Shown here in pieces: positions 55,055-64,000 of a stretch of DNA of 64,000 bases. The notes beneath the pieces were generated by a model that was not told where the DNA came from, ran no database searches, and saw only the letters and a list, made by a program, of their open reading frames with translations. The stretch covers positions 125,738 to 189,737 of the forward strand of contig SIJG01000137.1 in assembly GCA_023374025.1 (NCBI GenBank). The letters are read 5' to 3'. Source of the DNA: Heterodera schachtii (Eukaryota > Nematoda > Chromadorea > Rhabditida > Heteroderidae). The position numbers and the translations under genes were made by a program. How positions within the stretch are numbered: the stretch's first letter is position 1; each line of letters begins with the position of its first letter.

Positions 55055-55198
55055 TATAATCTCAAACTCATAGGACTACAGAAGATGTATTTAAATCATT
55101 TTATTATTTTTTAATTTGAATTATTTAAAATAAGCGTCTAAAATTCCTTTTCTATTGAATTTTAACTCTTGTGCGACGCAAACAACTTTATTCGGTGC

Positions 55199-55418
55199 TA
55201 CGACAATTGCGGACCGGCAATTGCGGACCGGTCAATTGCGGACGACAATTGCGGACGACAATTGCGGACCGGACATTTGCGGACGACAATTGCGGACGAC
55301 AATTGCGGACCGTACATTTGCGGACGACAATTGCGGGCGACAATTGCGGAATGTACACTTGCGGACGACATTTGCGGACGACAATTGCGGACTGTACTTT
55401 TGCGGACCGTAGTTTTGC
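55199..55418 (+). repeat. Left-arm 13/15-bp tandem array
   Basis: About 16 units of (GACAATTGCGGAC) with every second or third unit extended by CG/TG and beginning TAC/GAC-(A/T)TTTGCGGAC, giving a 41-bp higher-order period (13+13+15). It is stop-free in several frames on both strands, so open frames here are artefacts. Confidence 0.9.
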
Positions 55419-55630
55419 CAAAAAATTAACTGGAAGGGTGGGCCTCGTCAGTACGATCCCTTCCGTATTACAAATTCAAAAACCTAAGTGTGTTTCGGCC
55501 CTTCCGTAGACACACCAAATAAGAAAGCTCACAGCAATAAATTAATAAATAACAAATAGAAAGCACAAATTAAGGAGAAAAAAGCAAAGCATAGGATGAT
55601 AAAGCTATAATATGTTTATTTTATTGGCTT

Positions 55631-56404
55631 GTGGCATTGCCCTTCCCCCACTCATCCGCCGATGAGTCCCCCACGCTCCCTTATATTATTTATTCATTTT
55701 TTAAACAATTATTTTATTTGCTTTAATAAATACTAGTTTGATTATTGAAAAAGTTTTTATCCATAGTTCTGCCATCTTTTTATGTGAAGAGGTAGTTTGG
55801 ATGCTTTTTTACGTATGATTTATTAAGAAAATTATTTTTATGATATTTATCAATTCAAAATATTTATTTAAATTAATAGAAATTTTCTATTTTGTGTGAA
55901 ATCTACATCAATTTATATTTAGATTTCACTGTTTACATCATAACTCATTATAAATTCGAGAAGTTTGGGACTGTTTGATGTAAAATAATTATTACGAATT
56001 GAACGATATTCATTAAATTTATTAATGGTTAATAATTTGAAACAATTTTCTATTGAATAAATTTTCTATAATAGTAAGCTTTTTTCTTGTTTCATATTCA
56101 TTTTATTTATTATTTAATAAACTTGGGAAGGATATTATGTTATTAATAAATAGACATTCAATTTATATATATGGAATAATTTTTGTATGTTTGAATGCGC
56201 GCGCGCACCTGAAAGGCGTTAACACGCAGATTTGCTGCCATTCCAGGGTTGCTGGATTACCCGATTCGGCAGTGCTAGTATTCTTATTTTTTTGATACTT
56301 TTAATAATTATTTTGTTTTTTTTCATTTTTATTATTTACGAACGACATTAATATTTTGAAAGTCTTCGTCATGTATAAAAAAGATTTGTTGTTGGGCCTT
56401 CAGC
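55631..56404. other. Spacer of the foldback element
   Basis: AT-rich. Contains a short hairpin CTCATCCGCCGATGAG (about 55650-55666) and a moderately GC-rich piece at about 56200-56280 (GGCGTTAACACGCAGATTTG). No transposase. Confidence 0.6.
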
Positions 56405-56617
56405 AAGCCAATAAAATAAACATATTATAGCTTTATCATCCTATGCTTTGCTTTTTTCTCCTTAATTTGTGCTTTCTATTTGTTATTTATTAATTTATTG
56501 CTGTGAGCTTTCTTATTTGGTGTGTCTACGGAAGGGCCGAAACACACTTAGGTTTTTGAATTTGTAATACGGAAGGGATCGTACTGACGAGGCCCACCCT
56601 TCCAGTTAATTTTTTGG

Positions 56618-56877
56618 CAAAAGTACGGTCCGCAAAAGTACAGTCCGCAATTGTCGTCCGCAATTGTCGTCCGCAAGTGTACAGTCCGCAATTGTCGTCC
56701 GCAATTGTCGTCCGCAAAAGTACGGTCCGCAATTGTCGTCCGCAATTGTCGTCCGCAAGTGTACAGTCCGCAATTGTCGTCCGCAATTGTCGTCCGCAAA
56801 AGTACGGTCCGCAATTGTCGTCCGCAATTGTCGTCCGCAATTGACCGGTCCGCAATTGCCGGTCCGCAATTGTCGTA
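56618..56877 (-). repeat. Right-arm 13/15-bp tandem array
   Basis: Inverted counterpart of 55199-55418 with about three more units. The 41-bp higher-order pattern is cleaner here, alternating TACTTTTGCGGAC and TACACTTGCGGAC blocks. Confidence 0.9.
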
Positions 56878-56890
56878 CCGCCCTTTATTC

Positions 56891-57517
56891 ACTATATGCA
56901 ACGCTTCATTTGATAGTTTTTTAGGTTTTGTCTGACTATTTAAACTTTTCAATTAATAGGTTTGATATTTCCAGTATTTTTTAAATTTATTTTTGAAAAT
57001 ATTTATTTGCTTATAAAAAATTCTATTTGTTTAAAATATATATTTTTCATTTAGTAAATATAGTAGGGCTTAAAGCAATAGGTCTTTTTAATTTCTTTGC
57101 TCTTCTTTTATTATTTTTTTTAAACATAAATCTTGGTGATAATTCATCTCAATTTTAAATAAGAATTCTTTTTTTCAAGATTATCTTCATTTTTATTTTT
57201 TTTAAATTATTTTTGTTTTAAAAAAATAAGCAATTAAATATCTTTATTAATAAGTGATAAGCAATGGAGATTGAATCGTGCGATCTGTTTTTTTATCTTT
57301 TACCGAATGCTTTACCTATTGATTTATACCATTCAAATTTCAAAAATTTTTCAAGGTTCCCAAACAAATTTTCGGAATTTTTTTGGGCTAATAAAGGGGT
57401 GAAAAATAATTTGTATTGATTAAACATTTTTCTTTTTTTTTTCTTTATTCCGATCACCGATGATTAATTTTAAAAAATTATTTATTTTTTATATATTTTT
57501 CTGTTTGTTTTAATTAT
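56891..57517. other. AT-rich gene-free stretch
   Basis: Nothing recognised. Confidence 0.55.
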
Positions 57518-58560
57518 TTTTTAATTGCTTATAGTATTAATTAATTTCTATTGAAAAATTGTTTTAATTAAATATTTAAGTGGATAGACCAAAACTCGTT
57601 TTTTGCTTTAACGTGAATTTTAAAAATCAATTAGTTTAATCAATCAAACAATGATTTAACTTTTTAAAATTCATTAATCATTTGTTAATATTAAATTATT
57701 ATTATTATTTTAATAGTGGTTTTGGAAAAATATCTTTTCATTTATAATCTTATTAAACCACAAAGTTTTTTATTTATTTACTCCTATTTTTTGCTTTTTT
57801 CATTTTAATTAATTTTTAAATAATTAAATCCAATAATAAAATACATTGGTATTTGTTTTTTATTTTAAAGTCAATTCTTGGTCCATGGTCTTTCCAAATG
57901 TAGTCGTTTTGGCGCTGTTTAATTTTTTTGCGCTTAATTTTATATTTAACTCACAAGCTCTTAAAATTCTTTAATTCAAATTTATTTTTTTAATTTTTCT
58001 GATAGAGTAATGAAAATGACGAATTGACATAACATGAATAAATTTTATAAATATTTATATATTTTTCCTTAAATTTTTTCTTAAGAATTTATTCGTTTTT
58101 TAAACAAAGTTTATTTTAATTATAACTAAAATATTATTTAATGAATAGCTAAGGTATATAAAAGAAAGTAAATGATTGACTTTTGTCATAAGTTTTTAAA
58201 TGATTATTCTTCTTAAAATAAATCAAAAATTAATTATCTTAATTTATAAATATTTTAATTTTTTATAAAATGAAAAATTTATCGTACCCCAATCCATGAG
58301 CCCATTAGAAAATTAAAATTTTTATATTTTCAATTATAATTTTAAATTGATTTTATTTTGCTCTGCGTAATTTAATAATTCTTTATTTGACTAAATAGTT
58401 GTGCTCTAATATTTAAAATTTATTTTATTTTTTAGAAAAAAATATAAGATTTTTTTATGTCGTTGTGATTAATTAATCCATTTTATTAAATTTTATTAAG
58501 TTTAGTTTTTGTGAATTTTTTAATATTTTAAAAATCATTGCCTTGCCAATCATCCATTTG
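57518..58560 (+). repeat. At least 1043-bp direct repeat, copy 1
   Basis: Matches 62958-64000 at a constant offset of 5440 bp. I saw no indel and no substitution in the stretches compared. T-rich and non-coding. The true right end is not known because copy 2 runs off the window. Confidence 0.93.
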
Positions 58561-59479
58561 CTTTCTTAAATTGATTGAAGAGAGGATTTTCAACAAAATA
58601 TAAATGTAACAAATGAATTTCTATTCTTTTTATTTATATTATTTCTGGGGTTTTTCACTTTTTTTCACTTTTTACACGTTTTTTTTTATCAATCAATATA
58701 AATTTATTTTTTGTTAATGATAATTATTTAAGTATTTTTCAGAATTATTAGATTTAAGGTTTCATAATTATTTATAGTTCATTGGCTGACTTGTTTTATC
58801 CCATATTTTTCATGCATTAAAAATTTTTTACTTCCTTTAATAATGTAAAAATAAAATTTAATTTTTCATTTTTTAATTCCGGTGAAAACACAAATTAATT
58901 TAGTGAATTTCACTTGTAATCAATTAATTCACAATCAAAATTTAAATAAACATTTTTATTTATAACAAATCAACTGAAAATTATTAATATAAAACATATC
59001 ACCATAATATTTTTAAATACTAATCAATCAGCACAAATTCTACTGCATAAATAATGTATTTATGAAATAAAATAGAAAAAAAGAACTTGTAGAATTTTGA
59101 ATGGAAAAAGCGAAAATTATTGGCAAATATTTTTTTACGAAAAATAATTAATTTCTTTAAAGAGGAATCCTTTATTCAGAGAAAATAATAAATTATTTTT
59201 TTTTTACTTACAAACAGCTTATTTGTTAATTTATTACAACAAGCATAATTTTTTTTGATAAGGTGTTAAATGAAATAAATTAACAGAATAAAAATAAAAG
59301 TTTTTTTTTAAATTTTTTTTTTGAAATTTATTAAAAAAATTTATTATAATTGGTTCAACCAAATAATTTTTTAAAAAATTTTCATGCCATAGTTCATATA
59401 AAAGGATTTAAAAAAAACCAAGTAAATTATCCAAAAGAAAAATTAGTTTAATGCAATAGATGAAAATTTATAAGTGAAC
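58561..59479. other. AT-rich gene-free stretch
   Basis: Nothing recognised; sequence may still belong to the direct repeat of 57518 onward, which cannot be tested inside this window. Confidence 0.5.
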
Positions 59480-59905
59480 TTATATAGTAAAAAATTCCAT
59501 AAAAATGACAAAAATAGGCTTTGAATTACATTTTAGTATTTCAAAAAATAATTTTTCATATATAATTTTTTCAAAAAAAATTCGATTTTTAGGGATACAT
59601 TTTCAAAAATTTTTTTTAATTTTTCACAAAAAATTTCTATAAATTCTCCAAAATCCTCAAAATATGTTAAAAAAATGAAAATATGTTCGAAAAATTGCGA
59701 AATATGTACGAAAAAGTCCAAAATATGTATAAAAATATGTACATATGTAATATGTAGAAAAATCCCAAAATATGTAAAAATATGTAAATAAAAGTCCCAA
59801 CTTTTGTTCGCAAACACAAAAAAGAAAGTGTTTTTCCCACTAATTAGGCTATGGAGAATCCAGGAAAAAAATATGTATTTACATAAAATTAGCAGCCCTA
59901 CTAAT
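59480..59905 (-). mobile_element. Truncated copy of the TACATATTTT hAT-like element
   Basis: On the minus strand it starts TAGGGCTGCTAATTTTATG at 59905 and follows 32693-33115 closely (TTCCTGGATTCTCCATAGCC, TGCGAACAAAAGTTGGGAC, TACATATTTT repeats, TATCC(C/T)(C/T)AAAAATCGAATTT, GAAATACTAAAA). Homology ends near 59480, so the second terminus and its target duplication are missing. The 151-codon frame over 59533-59988 is a repeat artefact. Confidence 0.85.
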
Positions 59906-62900
59906 GATAAAAGAAATTTAAGAACCCTAACCCATAATTTAAATGAGGAGTTTTTTGAATTTATCAGTTTGACAGGAACTTTATTCATAAAAGTTAAAAT
60001 ATAATGCGTAATGAAAATAAATAATTCATATATCCAATGAATTGAATTTAAAATGATTCATTGAGAAAATATTTTAAAATTATTTTTCTATAGTTAAATT
60101 TGAATATTTTATTTGATAAAAGCTAAAAGATATTTTTACTCAAATTATTGTGTTCGACTCAAAATACAAATATACAATTATTTTCAAGAAACCTTCATCC
60201 AATATAATACAAAACTATATTAAAATGTTTTTTATATTTTTATTCATATACAATAATACGAGCAAGAAGAATCAAAAAGATAGTGCGATCTATGCAAAAA
60301 CGATGGATATTAATATAAATATTTTATTTTCACATTTTTAATGTAGCATTTAATAAAAGTATAATCAATTTCATATAATATTATACGCACAAATTTTAAC
60401 ATAAATTTACAAAAAAAAAAAAAGAGAATTTATTTAGCTGACAACAAAGTAAGGGTCAACGTGAGAGCATATCCATTATAACTATAATAATATAAATGAT
60501 AAAAACAAAATGATATAAAATGAAGTAACCTATAAATAAAAATCAAATAATAGAAGAGCTTCTAAATTTTAGAATTAGTTTTTAGGAAAAACAAAACACA
60601 TATTTAAAAATAAATCATGTCAGAAATAAAAATGAAAAAAAGTTTGTTGATTTTAATATGATATTAAAACATAAAAATTTAATCTTTGCATTTTATTTAG
60701 TTAAATTCAATGAATGTTTTATAAGGTGAATTTTTTGAAGATTATTATAATCATATAAAGTCTATGTATGAAACATATATAATAAAAATATTTCACAAAA
60801 GAAATGATTATATTTAAGTAAATAATCCGCGAGAGTCGATAGAAAATGTGACCTTAAGAAAAAGATTTGTTAAAATTTTTAATAGAAATATTTTTTCAAA
60901 AACAAATCTATACTCATATAAAAGCAACAATAAACAGGTTAAAAATTTAGATTATCTTTATAAAAAAAATAATTTAAAATGCAAAGCATTAATTTAATAA
61001 AAAAATGAAGTCCAATTAAGATTTATGAATAATAATACCCTGGGAAAACTCGTGGTTATTAAAAAATTATAAAGTGAAAAAACCATTTTCCAAATTTTGA
61101 GAAAAATCAACAAAAAAAAATCTTTGCAATTATTTATTTAAAAAATGCATACTAAACAAGAATATTAGAAATGATTAAAACTAATTAATTTAATTATTTA
61201 TTGTTTTAAAAGTTTGAATAAAGAATTATTTAAAAAATAAGTGAAAAAAAGTTTTAATGATAAAAATAACCTTTTTTAGAATAATAATTTTAAGTATTAA
61301 CTTATCAAATAATATTTGCTTTTTGCCATGTTCATGCAAATATATTCACGAAAATTAAAAAAAATTAGACATGAAATTAGATTGGTTTTTTTCTTCTCCA
61401 TAAAAACTGAATATTTTTCAATTTTATTACAAATTCACGAATTAAATACAAAAAATTTAAAATCAATCATTTAGCATATTACTATATTAATTTAATTTAT
61501 GAAAAAAAGAATAAATAATTATGTAACAAATGCATTGCTTATTAATTAAAAAGGCACAGGCACACATATTTAAATTTAATTTGAAAATATTTATTTTTTT
61601 ATTTTTTATAAAAATTAATTGTCTAAATATTAATTATAACAAAAATAATATCATCTAAATAAATAAATAAAAATTGTGGAACCTTCTTCTTAATTTTCCC
61701 TTGAATATTTTGCTATTGTTTTTGGATCTGGTTAGCTAAAGATTTCATTATTTATTTTAATAAATTTATTTGCATTACGCCAATTCATTTTTTCTTAAAA
61801 AACTTATTGCTACAATAATTTTAAAAATCGATACATAAATAAACATTTATTTACCTTTCCAAAATTTATATATTTTAGAAGAATTTGTTATAACTATTTT
61901 AAGTATTTCAGTGCTTTATTTTAACAAAATTAAAAAAAAAATTAACTGTAAAACCGATATAGATTTGAAATAGCAGATTTTTATGTAATTTTTTATTAAT
62001 TTGAAAGTATAAATATGAAAAATAAATGATTTTTTACATTTTTTTATTGTGCGTATTTGGATTGATAAATAAGTACTTAATTGAATCAAAATTTTAAAAA
62101 ATAAATAATAATTAAGAAAAGACTCAAAAACTTAAATAATTTTTTCATCTTCAGCTGCATTTTGTGAAAGAATACAATGTTTGATAAAGTTTTTTTGCAT
62201 ATAAAGCAGAAGAATTATTATTTTTATACTGACCAAATAGATATAATAAGGAATAATGAATGCTTCATGTCGTTGGATAATAAAAAAATTTATTATTTCT
62301 TATATTCTAAGGCATTATTATTTTAATTATTTATAATTTATGGAATTCTAGGGTATAACTTTTAAAATTTTTTTTAATTTATATACGAATTAACTTAAAA
62401 ATTTGTTAATCTATTATAAAATACTCGCTTATTTAATAGATATGTTGCAAAGTGAGATGAGATTAATTAAGAAGAAAAAAAAATGTAAAATAAATGTTTA
62501 AAAAATAAGACTATTCATTATTAATGACGTACGCAAAAACAAATTCTTATGATGATACAAATAGAAAAACAACTGTAAATAAATTAAAGTATTTATTATA
62601 CATAAAATTACATAAATAAAGCTAATAAACATACCTCGCCAGCCACAAAGACCGAACAGAAGGAAAAGAACGAGAGGATTAATAGATATTTTTAAATAAA
62701 AATTAAAAATAAAACAAAGAATACAGTAGTTAAAATAAAAACATTAGACAAAAAAATGGGTTTTTAATTTTTAATAATAAATCACTGAAAAAAATATTAA
62801 CTATTAATAATATAGTAAAATGATTAAACAGCAAATTTATTTTAAAAAATAATAGAAAATTATAATTTAAAATAATTTTCCGAATGAAGCGAATACTAGT

Positions 62901-62957
62901 AAACTACACAGAAAATGTTTTATGGAAATGAAATTTTAAAATCGTTAAACTAAAATA
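59906..62957. other. AT-rich gene-free stretch, A-rich on the + strand
   Basis: No gene or element recognised; a 63-codon frame at 60150-60341 has no supporting features. Confidence 0.55.
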
Positions 62958-64000
62958 TTTTTAATTGCTTATAGTATTAATTAATTTCTATTGAAAAATT
63001 GTTTTAATTAAATATTTAAGTGGATAGACCAAAACTCGTTTTTTGCTTTAACGTGAATTTTAAAAATCAATTAGTTTAATCAATCAAACAATGATTTAAC
63101 TTTTTAAAATTCATTAATCATTTGTTAATATTAAATTATTATTATTATTTTAATAGTGGTTTTGGAAAAATATCTTTTCATTTATAATCTTATTAAACCA
63201 CAAAGTTTTTTATTTATTTACTCCTATTTTTTGCTTTTTTCATTTTAATTAATTTTTAAATAATTAAATCCAATAATAAAATACATTGGTATTTGTTTTT
63301 TATTTTAAAGTCAATTCTTGGTCCATGGTCTTTCCAAATGTAGTCGTTTTGGCGCTGTTTAATTTTTTTGCGCTTAATTTTATATTTAACTCACAAGCTC
63401 TTAAAATTCTTTAATTCAAATTTATTTTTTTAATTTTTCTGATAGAGTAATGAAAATGACGAATTGACATAACATGAATAAATTTTATAAATATTTATAT
63501 ATTTTTCCTTAAATTTTTTCTTAAGAATTTATTCGTTTTTTAAACAAAGTTTATTTTAATTATAACTAAAATATTATTTAATGAATAGCTAAGGTATATA
63601 AAAGAAAGTAAATGATTGACTTTTGTCATAAGTTTTTAAATGATTATTCTTCTTAAAATAAATCAAAAATTAATTATCTTAATTTATAAATATTTTAATT
63701 TTTTATAAAATGAAAAATTTATCGTACCCCAATCCATGAGCCCATTAGAAAATTAAAATTTTTATATTTTCAATTATAATTTTAAATTGATTTTATTTTG
63801 CTCTGCGTAATTTAATAATTCTTTATTTGACTAAATAGTTGTGCTCTAATATTTAAAATTTATTTTATTTTTTAGAAAAAAATATAAGATTTTTTTATGT
63901 CGTTGTGATTAATTAATCCATTTTATTAAATTTTATTAAGTTTAGTTTTTGTGAATTTTTTAATATTTTAAAAATCATTGCCTTGCCAATCATCCATTTG
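62958..64000 (+). repeat. At least 1043-bp direct repeat, copy 2 (runs off the window)
   Basis: Apparently exact copy of 57518-58560. It starts at TTTTTAATTGCTTATAGT, where the upstream sequences diverge. Confidence 0.93.

Larger units (their letters stand above)
51553..55075 (-). mobile_element. Nearly full-length CR1/Jockey-type LINE with two ORFs
   Basis: The order on the minus strand is short 5' region, ORF1 (55054-54440), ORF2 with apurinic-type endonuclease and reverse transcriptase (54443-51623), a 3' UTR of only about 70 bp with a hairpin (ACGC-TTTT-GCGT, 51577-51588), and a TTGA tetranucleotide tail (51554-51573). This is the layout of CR1/Jockey-group non-LTR elements. The 5' boundary is uncertain and no target duplication was identified. 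Only one frame break is seen, so the insertion is young. Confidence 0.9.
55194..56882. mobile_element. 1.7-kb foldback DNA element with tandem-repeat arms
   Basis: Two long inverted arms, 55194-55630 and 56405-56882, surround a 774-bp spacer. Outer ends GGTGCTACGACAATTGCGG and GGCGGTACGACAATTGCGG; flanks CTTTATTC duplicated exactly (55186-55193, 56883-56890). The outer 220-260 bp of each arm are 13- and 15-bp tandem repeats of GACAATTGCGGAC(CG). The inner part of the arm is unique (ACTGGAAGGGTGGGCCTCGT ... ATAAAGCTATAATATG) and near-identical between arms. The spacer has no ORF above 80 codons, so it is non-autonomous. GG ends, long TIRs and 8-bp duplications fit Merlin- or Mutator-like foldbacks; class assignment is tentative. 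Confidence 0.9.

Noticed and set aside
55155..55509. Several overlapping 80-110 codon frames with repeated TIADDNCGRQLR-like peptides, also at 56526-56952
   Set aside because: They are read from the 13/15-bp tandem array, which lacks stop codons in many frames and on both strands. No start, splice or composition evidence supports a protein.
55199..56877. Regular short repeats suggesting a CRISPR array
   Set aside because: Units are 13-15 bp, adjoining without spacers, arranged as inverted arms of a transposon in a eukaryotic setting.

Overview
The window looks like AT-rich nuclear DNA from a small-genome invertebrate, most probably a nematode. The evidence is short GT-AG introns of about 55-61 bp with U-rich TTTTCAG-like acceptors, a background I judge by eye to be around 80% A+T, and an accessory content of Gypsy-type LTR, CR1/Jockey-type LINE, hAT-like and foldback elements. 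Coding islands (gag, LINE ORF1, the gene fragments at 30.8-32.3 kb and 37.8-43.5 kb) are much more GC-rich than the surroundings, which fits a tylenchid-like genome. That taxonomic guess is inference. There is no sign of bacterial operons, CRISPR arrays or rRNA, and I found no complete, undamaged host gene.

Layout. 1-3136 is AT-rich with no gene. 3142-5771 is a complete LTR element on the minus strand: two 256-bp LTRs, CTTTA target-site duplication, PBS and polypurine tract. It keeps gag and pieces of protease and the integrase tail but has lost reverse transcriptase, RNase H and the integrase core. 5.8-30.8 kb is a gene desert built of old, diverged AT-rich repeats. It holds a 228-bp direct repeat (6.6/7.5 kb), a 200-bp direct repeat (13.5/14.6 kb), a 398-bp near-perfect palindromic element (16182-16579) and a hAT-type MITE with perfect 8-bp TSDs (28347-29305). 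30842-32267 (minus) is a damaged multi-exon coiled-coil gene. 32693-33287 is a hAT-like element rich in TACATATTTT repeats, with a truncated second copy at 59.5-59.9 kb. 34.9-35.8 kb is a decayed LINE 3' end.

37547-43910 is a 3.3-kb tandem duplication. Each unit carries the same set of GC-rich gene fragments: three exons of an enoyl-CoA hydratase (ECHS1-like) gene, an unknown acidic exon, and a small multi-exon unknown gene. These are interleaved with MITEs, GC hairpins and long poly-G/C tracts. 44647-45275 is a 224-bp satellite. 46259-48322 is a hAT-type element with perfect 8-bp TSDs, inserted in a repeat whose uninterrupted relative is visible at 28.6 kb. It contains a probable second nested element and tRNA-like (SINE-type) sequences.

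51553-55075 (minus) is a nearly full-length CR1/Jockey-type LINE with two ORFs, one frameshift in the endonuclease region and a canonical A AAA AAC slippery site at the ORF1/ORF2 junction. 55194-56882 is a large foldback element with 8-bp TSDs whose arms are built from 13/15-bp tandem repeats. The last kilobase (62958-64000) is an apparently exact copy of 57518-58560.

The region therefore behaves as a transposon graveyard and nursery, with recent insertions (LTR element, LINE, foldback element, hAT MITEs) in an old AT-rich repeat background. Several lesions are single-base homopolymer indels, so assembly error must be kept in mind before calling elements dead.
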